DNA from: an uncultured Bacilli bacterium
GTDB taxonomy: Bacteria > Bacillota_I > Bacilli_A > RF39 > UBA660
DNA: 64,000 nucleotides
Assembly (NCBI GenBank): GCA_934090935.1
Contig: CAKOKD010000001.1
Coordinates: 62,001 to 126,000, forward strand
Reading direction: 5' to 3'
Shown here: one piece after another, positions 45,301-53,730 of the stretch
Position numbering within the stretch: position 1 is the first letter of the stretch
How the letters are laid out: each line of letters opens with the position of its first letter
Position numbers and translations under genes: made by a program
Notes under the pieces: model-generated
Databases searched by the model: none
What the model saw: only the letters and a program-made list of their open reading frames with translations
What the model was told of the DNA's origin: nothing

Positions 45301-48269
45301 ATGAAATATTAGGGAATCATGATAAAAATGGCGGCGCTGCATCTAGTGGTTATGGATATGGAGGAGCCGGAGGAACTGGTACAATAACTATTGGTGAGAT
45401 TAGAAATAAAAAGTATTACGATTTAACTGACATAATTGAGCAAGATAAAGAAAAATACATTGAGAGTGTAACAATAAAAGGAGAAAGTATCTTAAGTATA
45501 TTAAATGACAATAGTTTAAATTCAGGATATTACTATTTTGCAGTTAACAATGAAACATATCCCGTTCATATCTATACATTAAGTGGAAATCAACACTTTA
45601 CTGAAAATCAGACATTTGGGGATGCAAAAGATGTAGCAACATCCGAAGATTATGCTCAAAATATGGTAATAGTAAAAGTAAATGGAGATTTAGAAATAGA
45701 TTCAGGAGTAACAGTAGCACCATACTACGATGCAACATACGGAGGACCAAAAGGATTCACATTATATGTAACAGGAAAATTAACAAATAATGGAACAATA
45801 GATAATTCACATGGAGCAAAAGCTGAAGGCCAAAATGTATACTTGTGGAAGAATACTGATGGGTCTTATGAATATGTACCAGCAGAAGGAGCTGTTGGAA
45901 ACAGCGTTGCTGGTGTTGGAAGAATGACAGGTTCAGGTGGAAGAGGTTCTGCATATGGTGGTTCTCCTGGCTCCGGAGGACCAGGAACAAGTTACTCTGG
46001 AGGACCAGGTGGAGGCGCATCTCATCACGGAGGCGCAAGTTCAGGAGCAGCTTTTGGAGGAGCTGGAGGTTATGGCTCTACATCTAATTGTACATTTGGA
46101 TGTGGTGGAGGAGCTGGAAATCCAGGTGGAGCTGGAGTTTGCGGTTCAAATGGATCAAATGGAACTGGAGGATTATTAATAATATACTCAAATAGTTATG
46201 TAAATAATGGAACTATATCATCTCATGGATATTCAGGTGGCTATGGCGGACCAGTCGGAGAAGTTGGTGGTGGCTCCGGCGGAGGTTCAATAAATATATT
46301 TACAATGCAATTGATTAATTCTCTTGGAAATTATTTGAAAAATGGTGGCGGATCTGGAGGAGCTGGTACAATAACTTACACTCAATTACAACCAGTAAGC
46401 TTTACATTTAACTATACTACACCAAACTTAACTGAATCAAAATTTGAAAAAGAAAAAATAAATATAATAATCAATTATTTATCAACATTAACTAAAAAAT
46501 TATATAGTTTAGATAATGGAACAACATGGTTAGAATATAAAGGTTCATTTGATGTAGAAGCAAATACAAAAATACTAGCAAAAGGAATAAAAGCAGATAA
46601 AACAGAAACTGATGTAGTAACATATGAAGCTCAAACACAAAATGGAATACCATATGAAACAATAGATGAAAATGAAGAAACAAAAGCAGTGTTAGAAGCA
46701 AATAAAGAATATGTATTTACAATAGAAGAAAAATTAAAAAATAGAAAAATAAGATTCTATTTAGAAAATGAAGCATCAAATGATGCAAGTATAAAAGTAT
46801 ATGATAAAAATAGTACAGAATTATTATCTACAACATTTGTTAATAACTTAACAGTTATCAACATTCCAGAAGAATCATATAAATTTGTAATAACTGGTGG
46901 AAGTGAAAACTTAGAGATAAGTGAAATAAACTTAAAAGAGAGAATAGAAGTAAATAAAAATATACCAGAGATAAAAATAAACGATACAAACTGGACAAGC
47001 AGTAAAACAATCGAGATATCATATTCAGAAGGATATAAAAATGAATATAGTTTAGATCTAGGAGAAAACTGGATAGAATATGAAGAACCAATAGTTATAG
47101 AAGAAGAAAAGATAATACTTGCAAGAAGTCTAGAAGATGATAAAGTTGTTGGAAGCAGTAGTTATGTAATAACAAGTGTTGATAATGTAGAACCAACAAT
47201 AGAAATGGATATACCAGATGAAGTAACTCAAAATGATAGTTATGAAATACCTACAAAATCAACATTTGGAAAAAGCGAAGGAACAGTTATTTGTAAAGTA
47301 AATGATAAAGAAATTAAAAATACAAATGAACTAGAAGACGGAGAAAACACGATAACTTGTATAGCAACAAGTGGAAGTGGAAAAACAACTGAGATAAGTA
47401 AAACAATAACTTTAGTAAAAGTAAGCTCATTAAAAGATACAATAATGAGTAGAGAAATAATAACAACAGAACCAACACTTACAACATCAAGTAATAATAC
47501 AGAAGATGTAAGCGGATTATATAAATCAACAGAAACGAATTCAGGAGAACCAACATATTACTTTAGAGGAGACGTTCAAGATAACTATGTAAGTTTTGCT
47601 GGACAAACATGGAGAATAGTAAGAATCAATGAAGATGGAACAATAAGATTAATAATGCAAGATGGAATAAACAATAATCAAGCATATGCATTTAACTTGA
47701 AATATGATGATTATTCATACATGTATTATTCCAACAGTGAAGCAAAAACAGCATTAGAAAACTGGTATAATACCAATATAGAAAACAATGAAACTTATTC
47801 AAAACAAGTTGCAACTGGAGCATATTTCTGTGAACAAGCTAAAGTTAAATATAATTCTAATTATACATCTGGAGCTGCTACAATGACAGTTTATACAAGT
47901 TATACTCCAAACTTTAAGTGTGAGACAGATGGTAATGGTAAAGGAATAGTTAATTCAAATATAGGATTGATTACTTATGATGAAGCTGTTTATGCAGGTG
48001 GTTATTTTTTACAAAGTAACAATAATTATTATTTATATACTACACCTAGCCTTTCATGGACAATGAGTCCTTCTGGAGTTTATGATTATATTTCAAATGT
48101 AGGTGACATAGCTATATATTTTAGTGGGGATATAGGAGATCATTATATTAGTTACGATCATGATTCTACCGGTAAATACCCTAATATTTTAAGACCAGTA
48201 ATAAATTTAAAAAGTGATGCACAAATAAGTGGTTTAGGTACAATAGATGATCCATATGTGGTAAAATAA
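39303..48269 (+). CDS. Giant multidomain surface protein (2,988 residues)
   Basis: Type II membrane protein. Residues 1-75 are a PASTA-like domain (VPEVEGVSLKEAKEILEKAN...VVLYVND) before one membrane helix (about 76-96), so it should be cytoplasmic. The outside part has an Ig-like region, five and a half 12-residue CDxxxDGKCDLN repeats (about 270-334), a Thr-rich linker, HYR-like Ig domains with a Cys pair (about 360-440, 1620-1700, 2630-2705), many chitobiase-C-like repeats (Y(K/R)..W.EYTGPFE...TIYA), two duplicated Gly-rich beta domains (about 1740-2030 and 2095-2360), and a C-terminal domain (about 2745-2988, SFAGQTWRIVRINEDGTIRL...). No LPXTG. Probably adhesive. AGAGGTG precedes ATG 39303. 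Confidence 0.85.
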   Translation: MRTKEEIKKVPEVEGVSLKEAKEILEKANIEIEKEKKKFNIFEKSGKVIKVEPKEKTKLKKNEKVVLYVNDRRPILVIILLFLLCALFMMFRSGTISTLINTTAPVIESKTHEWSQSVLVNVKKDATMKNTLDHYEYCVTSRKNTIGCVWRKTTTKNTIVSKTGKWYVYFRGIDEKNNKSRVSNREYVLVDNESPVIKEIEVKNGKVTIDAKDRHSGIDKIYYSYDGENYIEASKSFDIDKSTKIIYIKIVDKAGNEIILSKNVDDSTSCDLNCDTNNDGKCDLNCDTDNDGKCDLNCDTDNDGKCDLNCDTDNDGKCDLNCDTDNDGKCDLNCTNNATTTKSTTTKASSTTTTELIDNKVPIINLNKVPSKFIYGSKYDLPSYYKFGPKGGKVKCIVDGKDEKTDTSDLGIGKHNIVCTAYGNNGINVRVSKMVEVDVPEGEEEEWDGWIRLNLYYPANSTNWQWRIGKDGEIRDGYDFTGWQDYTGPILVKLEDVKNVYIRYNLLGETYVIAPSGKVAVDIEPSEYTILKGEKTKVKIYYEKDALTKEYRVGASDWMEYTGEFEVEANTLIEARSTKEERVYNSDGEYLYSKKIKGNDSVFISELLAPPGVSINPSDKKYTGTIEGGYTEEGNSESSGKYGPTERADGSYTTIPDVDFKPSEYLDGPIISGSPSSTLTDKVKIQVTTKDEAEAIYVQVGYGSYFEYTGEFEVTSNTTIYAYYVRKSDGMISRRSYYRVKNIKYGYRPYVRIDTTPDYLSSNANEVIAKISGSDYDTLEYSFDGYIYQKYTGEIKVTSSCTIYARGTNSYGATVEKEYITTKNAPTSKKNLTIEIFADPVKSNKLVNKTRISIDYDINAEKKYYKLAGESEYKEYTGPFEIDENTTIYAYATSKNAVGYKDKGIDFLTTGIMAPIITVKPTTNTSMVKVTIEFDQNASQKYYQIDNGEKLYYTGEFEIYKNSNIYAYNANTLGYEASSSKEITNVNKNLRYYVIDKGKYYIIKLNYPSGASVREYKWKADGTWKNYDDIGILLIKPEYKDEFNLDGYDGIKVQDEYGKDVIFTDHYYLIDVPFSKLMENLFMRWDRTKPSAPDIMIEPEDETSREVKVIINYSKTLEKKYYKLVNEGGQSTGWMEYTGPFNVSKNGVIVYAKGETYTQVESDISSRKITNIDNTAPDIIVNGDLDSPKQKINLFIRVEDKSVIDRIKYAKGNKNVDYFKNNGSVIDNFSTITIEENDEYTFYAIDELGNAGVKIINVTNIDKDAPNIVINVEAKSKTIETKVTIDYGDSKVKLYKIGENGEYKEYTDKLILKSSDLFNLKNEDGSLTIYAKGIDEALNESIVKEITYVLDLDEIKSPVINVSDGYPMLTRDGMIEEKQSYISYDTKDDIENYYKIDDGKYVLYNGSITIKSGKITARSERKLSGQVVEVSANVVVPANSIGKNAYDGDLQTSETIARGVSKLFTINPNLYGEKLKIYTGVSVSNTSTIKLYDKDKKLLNEIPTVAVLTIANIEDGTYYVEINSGSGTLDVREISLQNENFINDLHTPIISISESGWAAEKVATVKYYSDEYKNEYSLDNGSTWLDYQDPIKLIEPTNVIARTIRDEKVIGSSNFIVTKIDTEEPVIELNIGNKIQLGYDKNIPTYYKETPSGTNVECRDGNEVVTNTSELKLGKHSIVCTATTGVGRKVSVEKKIEIVEAHDFESDSILAAIADKDIITGKYKIQVNDEVYSVHVVTYDENQHFTENQTFGDAKDVATADDYAQNMVIVKINGDLEIDSGVTVAPYYDETYGGPKGFMLYVTGKLTNNGTIDNSHGAYAEGQNVYLWKNTDGSYEYVPAEGAVGNSIAGVGRMTGSGGGGSAYGGTPGSGGSGTSYSGGTGGGASHHGSASSGAAFGGAGGYGSTSNCTFACGGGAGNPGGAGACGPNGANGTGGLLIIYSDTYINKGIVSSHGYSGGIGGSVGEGGGGSGGGSINIFINQNTVLNQEDSTLSTDTHYYEILGNHDKNGGAASSGYGYGGAGGTGTITIGEIRNKKYYDLTDIIEQDKEKYIESVTIKGESILSILNDNSLNSGYYYFAVNNETYPVHIYTLSGNQHFTENQTFGDAKDVATSEDYAQNMVIVKVNGDLEIDSGVTVAPYYDATYGGPKGFTLYVTGKLTNNGTIDNSHGAKAEGQNVYLWKNTDGSYEYVPAEGAVGNSVAGVGRMTGSGGRGSAYGGSPGSGGPGTSYSGGPGGGASHHGGASSGAAFGGAGGYGSTSNCTFGCGGGAGNPGGAGVCGSNGSNGTGGLLIIYSNSYVNNGTISSHGYSGGYGGPVGEVGGGSGGGSINIFTMQLINSLGNYLKNGGGSGGAGTITYTQLQPVSFTFNYTTPNLTESKFEKEKINIIINYLSTLTKKLYSLDNGTTWLEYKGSFDVEANTKILAKGIKADKTETDVVTYEAQTQNGIPYETIDENEETKAVLEANKEYVFTIEEKLKNRKIRFYLENEASNDASIKVYDKNSTELLSTTFVNNLTVINIPEESYKFVITGGSENLEISEINLKERIEVNKNIPEIKINDTNWTSSKTIEISYSEGYKNEYSLDLGENWIEYEEPIVIEEEKIILARSLEDDKVVGSSSYVITSVDNVEPTIEMDIPDEVTQNDSYEIPTKSTFGKSEGTVICKVNDKEIKNTNELEDGENTITCIATSGSGKTTEISKTITLVKVSSLKDTIMSREIITTEPTLTTSSNNTEDVSGLYKSTETNSGEPTYYFRGDVQDNYVSFAGQTWRIVRINEDGTIRLIMQDGINNNQAYAFNLKYDDYSYMYYSNSEAKTALENWYNTNIENNETYSKQVATGAYFCEQAKVKYNSNYTSGAATMTVYTSYTPNFKCETDGNGKGIVNSNIGLITYDEAVYAGGYFLQSNNNYYLYTTPSLSWTMSPSGVYDYISNVGDIAIYFSGDIGDHYISYDHDSTGKYPNILRPVINLKSDAQISGLGTIDDPYVVK
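40110..40305 (+). repeat. 36-bp in-frame tandem repeats
   Basis: Five full 36-bp units plus a partial one; the three central units are nearly or fully identical in DNA. They encode D-x-N-x-D-G calcium-loop-like units with two Cys per 12 residues. Low divergence suggests copy-number change by slippage. Confidence 0.9.
44528..45240 (+). repeat. Gly-rich module, copy 1
   Basis: About 710 bp highly similar to 45590-46302 at DNA level, beginning at CAACATTTTACTGAAAATCA and covering the GDLEIDSGVTVAPYYD and GSGG-rich parts. Spacing is 1,062 bp with almost no net indel. Confidence 0.85.
45590..46302 (+). repeat. Gly-rich module, copy 2
   Basis: Second copy of the module at 44528. Differences cluster in the Gly-rich centre; the flanks NGTIDNSHGA and EGQNVYLWKNTDGSYEYVPA are identical in protein. 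Confidence 0.85.
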
Positions 48270-48288
48270 TTTTATAAGGAGAGTAATG

Positions 48289-48690
48289 ATGAAGAAAGTT
48301 ATAGAACTAATAAAAAATAATAAAAGAACAGCAATTATACTAGGAAGTATCTTCCTAGTAGTAGTAGCTGGATTGATAATAAGAAATACATTGAGTGATC
48401 CAAATACAGGATATTTGAGAAATCAAACAGTAGAAGGATTATCAATGGAAGATGCTTCATTAGAATATAAAGATGGAGTAAGCACCTTTACAGCAAATGT
48501 ATTTAATGAAAGTGGAGATGTATTTAATCTAAAAACAATAGAAGTAATATTGGAAAGTAAAAGTAAAACAACAACACTTACTGGATACATTGGAGAAACA
48601 CTAGAAAAAGAAGAAGGAAGAGTCTTGAGAATAAGTATTGATCAAGATTTAAGTGATTCAGAAAAACTTACTTATAAAATTAATAAATAA
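48289..48690 (+). CDS. Small membrane-anchored partner of the surface protein
   Basis: 133 residues. An N-terminal anchor (AIILGSIFLVVVAGLIIR) is followed by a beta-sandwich domain of the FxLYD type (GLSMEDASLEYKDGVSTFTANVFNESGDVF...). AAGGAG lies 7 nt before ATG 48289. It starts 20 bp after the giant gene and precedes a strong terminator, so it is co-transcribed and may help display or fold the large protein; this is inferred from position. Confidence 0.65.
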   Translation: MKKVIELIKNNKRTAIILGSIFLVVVAGLIIRNTLSDPNTGYLRNQTVEGLSMEDASLEYKDGVSTFTANVFNESGDVFNLKTIEVILESKSKTTTLTGYIGETLEKEEGRVLRISIDQDLSDSEKLTYKINK

Positions 48691-48698
48691 TATATAAA

Positions 48699-48735
48699 AT
48701 GTTGATAATATAAGAGTTATCAACGTTTTTTTTTT
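48699..48735 (+). terminator. Terminator of the surface-protein operon
   Basis: GTTGATAA/TTATCAAC stem followed by T10. Confidence 0.9.
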
Positions 48736-48741
48736 GCAAAA

Positions 48742-48766
48742 AAAATAAAGACGAAAAGTCTTTATT
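48742..48766 (-). terminator. Terminator of the HerA-like gene
   Basis: Read on the minus strand, AATAAAGAC-TTTT-GTCTTTATT is followed by a long T run; it overlaps the stop codon. Confidence 0.85.
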
Positions 48767-50522
48767 GATACCAAATTTTATCTATTTTAATTGATGTAGA
48801 TACTGGCATTGGATTTGGAAGTGGGAATTTTACTAGAAGTGGAACTTTGAAAGCTGTACCAAATACAAGTCCCATACCAGGTTTTAATGTTTTTATTTTC
48901 TCTAGTGTTTCATCAGTAACGTTTGATGAAATACCTTTTACTATCTCTAGATCTTCTGGATAGAAAAGTCTAAATACAACGAAGTTAGAACATTGAGATA
49001 ATGCTGTTTTAGATAACTCATTTGGTCTTTGAGTAACAAAACCTAAAATAGTTCCATATTTTCTTCCTTCTTTTGTTATTCTATCAAATATATTGTATCC
49101 TAAAACACTTATATCTGAATCATTTTGTACGTATCTATGTGCTTCTTCTAATATTATATGTATTGGATATGTTCCTCTATCCTGTAAACTTGTTGTATGT
49201 TCAAAGAATACTCTTGAGAATATCTTTGTTAAACATTTAGCAAATGAATCTTCAATAAATGATAGATTGACATCAACCAATTGAACGTTTTCTCCATTTG
49301 GACCAGTTTTAAAGAATTCTTCAACAAATTCAGCTCTGGATACATATCTATCAAATTTAAAGAATTCATTTTTATCACTGTTGATGATGGATTGTAGTCT
49401 TGATTTTAAAATGTTGTTTTTATCAAATGCTGATTCACTTGTTAATATTCCTTCACTTATTAGAGCAAACTCTAATGCATAATATAGATCACTTAAAGTA
49501 TAAGTTATATTTTCATCTAAAGTTACATTGATATCAACTTTTATATATGTTTGTAAAAAATTAATAACTAAAGCAAGGGCATTTATTTTACCTTGATCAT
49601 CGATATTTAAACATTGTCTTAATGTTCTTTCATATCCAGGTTGTCTTATCTTTGAATCCAAATTTATATCATCAGTATGATAAGTTGTAAGTATTGATAT
49701 AACTTGATCTCTTATTTGAGTTGCATTTTTTCCACTTGATAAAATATCAAGCACGGTTTTCGCTATTATATCGTTTTTATAGTCAACTGATTTAGGATCT
49801 GTTGAACAAAATATCTTTACTAGATCTATGGATTTTGCAAGTATAGGAAGTTGAGATGCATCCTTAACTCCTAGAAGGATTGCAAGATCATCAACAGTTA
49901 AAAGATATGCTGGAATTGTTAGAAGAGATGCATCTCCAAAACGTATCTCAGTTGTATATCTTTTAAAGTGAAGGCCTACAAATTTATCCATCTCATTAAA
50001 AGTGTTGTAATATTCTCCATATACATCGAATAAACACATATGAGCATTTATTGGAATTTTTCCATTTGCTGTAAAGAAGACGTTTTGTATCAATCTAGAA
50101 AGACCACAACTTTTACCAGATCCAGTGTTTCCAATAACCGCGAAATGGTTTGCAAAGAATTCATTGATGTTTGATGTTATCATGTATTCCTTATATATTG
50201 GAGATGTACCTATAAGCAAGTTGCTTCTATTTGATAAGTCTTGATTTCCTAAAATAAGTTCAAGCTCGGATTTATAAATAATTCTTGCTATTGCACTTGC
50301 TCCTGGTTTTTTCATAACACCGTTAGCGAATACTCCATCAACAATTTCACCAATAAGTTGAATCGCGATATATTCCTTGTTTATTTCAATTATTTCTCCA
50401 ACTATTTTATGTGATTTTTCTTCAAATACAACATGAAAACCGATGTAATTAGTATCAGCTATATGTTTTATATTTTCAACATATATAACTGATTTTTCAA
50501 ATTTAATTATATTACCAAACAT
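48762..50522 (-). CDS. HerA-like bipolar DNA translocase/ATPase (DUF87)
   Basis: 586 residues. An N-terminal HAS-type beta-barrel (about 10-110) precedes a HerA/FtsK-class ATPase: Walker A GNTGSGKSCG near 130-139, Walker B IHIILEEAHRYVQ near 455, and the late FVTQRPNELSKTALSQCSNFV sensor/arginine region. HerA proteins form hexamers that move along dsDNA, often with NurA in DNA-end resection; no NurA is next to it. Stand-alone HerA homologues also occur in defence modules such as SIR2-HerA, but no such partner is visible. AGGTGAT precedes the ATG. Confidence 0.85.
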   Translation of the reverse strand: MFGNIIKFEKSVIYVENIKHIADTNYIGFHVVFEEKSHKIVGEIIEINKEYIAIQLIGEIVDGVFANGVMKKPGASAIARIIYKSELELILGNQDLSNRSNLLIGTSPIYKEYMITSNINEFFANHFAVIGNTGSGKSCGLSRLIQNVFFTANGKIPINAHMCLFDVYGEYYNTFNEMDKFVGLHFKRYTTEIRFGDASLLTIPAYLLTVDDLAILLGVKDASQLPILAKSIDLVKIFCSTDPKSVDYKNDIIAKTVLDILSSGKNATQIRDQVISILTTYHTDDINLDSKIRQPGYERTLRQCLNIDDQGKINALALVINFLQTYIKVDINVTLDENITYTLSDLYYALEFALISEGILTSESAFDKNNILKSRLQSIINSDKNEFFKFDRYVSRAEFVEEFFKTGPNGENVQLVDVNLSFIEDSFAKCLTKIFSRVFFEHTTSLQDRGTYPIHIILEEAHRYVQNDSDISVLGYNIFDRITKEGRKYGTILGFVTQRPNELSKTALSQCSNFVVFRLFYPEDLEIVKGISSNVTDETLEKIKTLKPGMGLVFGTAFKVPLLVKFPLPNPMPVSTSIKIDKIWYQ

Positions 50523-50689
50523 AATATCACCTATACTTTATTCTTCTATATAAGAATACCAAAAATTAGGAACTTTTTCTATACTAATTTGAATATAATA
50601 TAGAAATTGAACAAATTTTATTTTTTGTTCTTTTTAATTTCATAAATATATGCTATTATTATAATGTTTTATAAAAAGGAAGTGTTTTT

Positions 50690-52732
50690 ATGAAGAAGTT
50701 TTTTAATAATGATTATATAAAAACATTCTTTGTAGTATTAATAAATATATTATTGGTTGATATAATTTTTAAGTTGATAAATGGTTCTAAGTTAATAGAT
50801 GTTTCTATGATTAGAATATTTTTTTCGTCTGTTTTTATATCTTCAATATTGGCTCTTATTTTGGGTAATATTCCAAGAAAGGCAAGAATTATATGTACAT
50901 CTATAGTTAACTTTGTAATATCTGCTTATGCTTGTGCTCAAGCTGGATTTTATAACTTTTTAGGTGTTTATATGTCTTTACAAACTTCAAGTCAATTTGG
51001 AGCAGTAGTAGACTATATAAAAGATTTCTTTTTAAGTTTTAAAGTCATTTATTTCTTAACTTTTATTCCATTTATATTAACTATTCTTTATTTTATATTT
51101 TTGGATAAAGAAGATTATAAATTCAGTTTAAAGAAACAATTTATTAATACGTTTGTTATTTTGCTTTTGTTTGGTAACTTGTTTTTTGTAACAATAGAAT
51201 ATGATGCTTTTCAAAATAAACTTCAAACTACATCAAATATGAATTTATTTTTAACAGCTTCTAACCCAAGTTTAACTATTGAACAATTTGGTACAACAGG
51301 ATTTGGTATTTTGGATGTAAAAGCAATTATTCATCCAGTTACAATAGTAGAAGATTACGTTAATGATAAAAGTGATGATAAAGAGATAACTGATAAAACA
51401 AGAGTAATAGATGATAAAGCTTTTAATGCTGTTATTGAAAATGAAGATAACTTGGAATATAAAGCATTAAGCAACTATTTTATTAATCAAACTATAACAG
51501 ATAAGAATGATTATACTGGCATGTTTAAAGATAAGAATTTAATAGTTATTATGATGGAATCCGCAAATGATATATTTATTAATCCTGAATATTATCCAAA
51601 CTTCTATAAGTTATATACTGAAGGTTGGTCTTGGGAAAACAATTATAGCCCAAGAAATTCATGTGCAACTATGAATAATGAATTCAGTGGAATGACATCT
51701 TTATATTCAATATATAACACATGTACGGCAAGTAAGTATAAAGCAAATACTTATTATGAAAGTATATTTAATTTATTTAATAGACAAAATTATGTAACTT
51801 TCTCAAGTCATGATTATACGGAAGCATATTATCCAAGAAGTACAATTCATAAGAATATGGGTAGTGGAGAATACTATGGTGTTCAAAAGCTTGGTATTAA
51901 ATATTCAAATGAATATACTAACTGGGCCAATGATGATGAATTTATGGAAGCTATTTTAAAAATAATTGATAAGAAGACAAGCAATAATGAACATTTTATG
52001 ACATGGCTTACTACAGTTTCTTCTCATCAACCATATAGCACAAGTTCAATTCAAGGGGATAAATACTATAGCATGACAGATGGAACAGGATATTCAAGTG
52101 ATGTTAGAAGATATATGTCTAAATTAAAAATACTTGATGATGGTTTAGGAATTCTTCTTGAAGGATTAAAAAGTCGTGGAATTTTAGATGATACCGTTAT
52201 AGTTTTATATGGAGATCATTATCCTTATGGAATTAATAAAGATCATTTAAATGAAGTATTAGATTATGATACGAATGAGGATATGAATGCTGAACAAGTT
52301 CCATTTGTAATATATAATTCTACAATTGAACCAAAGAAATTTAGTGAATATACTTTCTATTTAAACATTTTACCAACAATTGCTAATCTATTTGATTTAG
52401 ATTATGATCCTAGACTTTATTTAGGAACTGATCTTTTCAGCAGTGATGCTAAGAGTTTAACCGTGTTTGCTGATGGTTCATGGAAGAATGAAATAGCTTA
52501 TTATAATGCTAAAAAGAATAAGATAAAGTATTATACGGATAAGACTTATACAACTGAGGAGTTAAATCAAATCAACAATGAAATTACTACTAAAGTTAAT
52601 ATAAGTAATAAGGTTATTAAAGAAAACTATTTTGAACATCTAGGAAATAGTTTGGAGGAAGAAAATAAGAAAATAAGTGAACTTTCAAATATTATGTGTT
52701 TAAATAGTGATAAAGATAAGTATAATAGTTAA
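50690..52732 (+). CDS. LTA-synthase-like membrane sulfatase-fold phosphotransferase
   Basis: 680 residues. Five N-terminal membrane helices (to about residue 175) are followed by an extracytoplasmic alkaline-phosphatase-superfamily domain. Metal and catalytic motifs: VIMMESANDIF, SPRNSCATMNNEFSG with the candidate nucleophile Thr, TFSSHDYTEAYYPR, TWLTTVSSHQPY and VLYGDHYPYG. Domain order and length match lipoteichoic acid synthases, which polymerise glycerol-phosphate. AAGGAAGTG precedes the ATG. Confidence 0.88.
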   Translation: MKKFFNNDYIKTFFVVLINILLVDIIFKLINGSKLIDVSMIRIFFSSVFISSILALILGNIPRKARIICTSIVNFVISAYACAQAGFYNFLGVYMSLQTSSQFGAVVDYIKDFFLSFKVIYFLTFIPFILTILYFIFLDKEDYKFSLKKQFINTFVILLLFGNLFFVTIEYDAFQNKLQTTSNMNLFLTASNPSLTIEQFGTTGFGILDVKAIIHPVTIVEDYVNDKSDDKEITDKTRVIDDKAFNAVIENEDNLEYKALSNYFINQTITDKNDYTGMFKDKNLIVIMMESANDIFINPEYYPNFYKLYTEGWSWENNYSPRNSCATMNNEFSGMTSLYSIYNTCTASKYKANTYYESIFNLFNRQNYVTFSSHDYTEAYYPRSTIHKNMGSGEYYGVQKLGIKYSNEYTNWANDDEFMEAILKIIDKKTSNNEHFMTWLTTVSSHQPYSTSSIQGDKYYSMTDGTGYSSDVRRYMSKLKILDDGLGILLEGLKSRGILDDTVIVLYGDHYPYGINKDHLNEVLDYDTNEDMNAEQVPFVIYNSTIEPKKFSEYTFYLNILPTIANLFDLDYDPRLYLGTDLFSSDAKSLTVFADGSWKNEIAYYNAKKNKIKYYTDKTYTTEELNQINNEITTKVNISNKVIKENYFEHLGNSLEEENKKISELSNIMCLNSDKDKYNS

Positions 52733-52757
52733 GATATGGAAACATATCTTTTTCTTT
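52731..52757 (+). terminator. Terminator after LTA-synthase-like gene
   Basis: AAGATATG-GAAA-CATATCTT followed by TTTCTTT. Confidence 0.85.
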
Positions 52758-52782
52758 AGTTGTATGCTATAATTTCCTTATT

Positions 52783-52962
52783 GTGCATGAGTGTTATATT
52801 GATTCAACTTCAAAATTTTATAGTATAGTTAAAACAACTGAGATGATGGTTAATTCAAGACATAAGAATATGAATAATATTTTTGTTTCTTTTATTGAAG
52901 CAGCAAAGTTAAAGAAAATAGCATGTAATAATGATATAAGGAAGCTTAATAAAAAACACTAA
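52783..52962 (+). CDS. Possible 59-residue ORF
   Basis: A GTG-started frame (HECYIDSTSKFYSIVKTTEM...) of 59 residues with no clear ribosome site. A TATAAT box (52769-52774) lies only about 9 nt upstream, so any transcript would be nearly leaderless. It may be the trailing part of a lost gene. A T8 tract follows. Low certainty of translation. Confidence 0.3.
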   Translation: MHECYIDSTSKFYSIVKTTEMMVNSRHKNMNNIFVSFIEAAKLKKIACNNDIRKLNKKH

Positions 52963-53040
52963 GTTTCTTTTTTTTATGTAAAGTATATTTATAAGAAAAG
53001 GCAAATTTGCTATAATAATAATTAGAATAGAGGCGAATAT

Positions 53041-53727
53041 ATGACAGAAGAAGTTAAAAATATGTGTCCAATTGGAAGTGATGCGGTTGGAGGACCTTCA
53101 CCAATCCCTGAGGATGGAATTTATGTAAGTGCCAAAGAGCAAAGCGATATATCAGGACTTACTCATGCAGTTGGTTGGTGTGCACCTCAACAAGGAGCAT
53201 GTAAGCTTACTTTAAACATCAAAAATGGAATTATTGAAGAAGCTTTGGTGGAAACTGTTGGATGTTCAGGTATGACTCATTCAGCAGCTATGGCTGGAGA
53301 AATTTTACCTGGTAAAACTTTGATTGAAGCTTTAAATACTGATTTGGTGTGTGATGCAATCAATACAGCAATGCGAGAGCTTTTCTTACAAATCGTTTAT
53401 GGTAGAAGTCAATCAGCTTTTTCTAAAGGTGGACTTAGTATTGGTTCTTGTATGGAAGATTTGGGTAAGTTTAAACAAAGTCAACTGGGATCAGTTTATT
53501 CTACTAAAGAAAAGGGTGTTAGATATTTAAATTTAACTGATGGTTATATCCTATCTTTAGGTTTAGATGAAGAGAATAAGATAATCGGTTATAAGTATAT
53601 AAATACTGGTAAAATGATAGAACTTTTAAAAACAGGAGTTGATCCAGTGAAAGCTATTAATCAATCAACTGGTATTTATGGTAGATTTGAAGAAGCTTCT
53701 AAAAAAATCGACCCAAGAAAGGAATAA
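53041..53727 (+). CDS. NifU-like iron-sulfur cluster scaffold protein, GGGtGRT-partner type
   Basis: 228 residues. A scaffold-like domain with conserved cysteines in VGWCAPQQGACKL, ETVGCSGMTHSAAMAGE and GSCMEDLGK, similar to IscU/NifU-type scaffolds, with an extra C-terminal part (YLNLTDGYILSLGLDEENKI). It lies 3 bp upstream of the GGGtGRT gene, its usual partner. Likely assembles or carries Fe-S clusters; the pathway of this pair is not known to me. GAGGCG site before the ATG. Confidence 0.8.
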   Translation: MTEEVKNMCPIGSDAVGGPSPIPEDGIYVSAKEQSDISGLTHAVGWCAPQQGACKLTLNIKNGIIEEALVETVGCSGMTHSAAMAGEILPGKTLIEALNTDLVCDAINTAMRELFLQIVYGRSQSAFSKGGLSIGSCMEDLGKFKQSQLGSVYSTKEKGVRYLNLTDGYILSLGLDEENKIIGYKYINTGKMIELLKTGVDPVKAINQSTGIYGRFEEASKKIDPRKE

Positions 53728-53730
53728 TTT

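Noticed and set aside
44263..46701. Leu/His/Gln-rich open frames opposite or within the Gly-rich modules
   Set aside because: Low-complexity shadows of the giant gene, no ribosome sites, composition unlike real proteins here.
48762..50522. HerA-like gene as part of a SIR2-HerA or NurA-HerA defence pair
   Set aside because: No SIR2, DUF4297 or NurA-like neighbour; it appears monocistronic.
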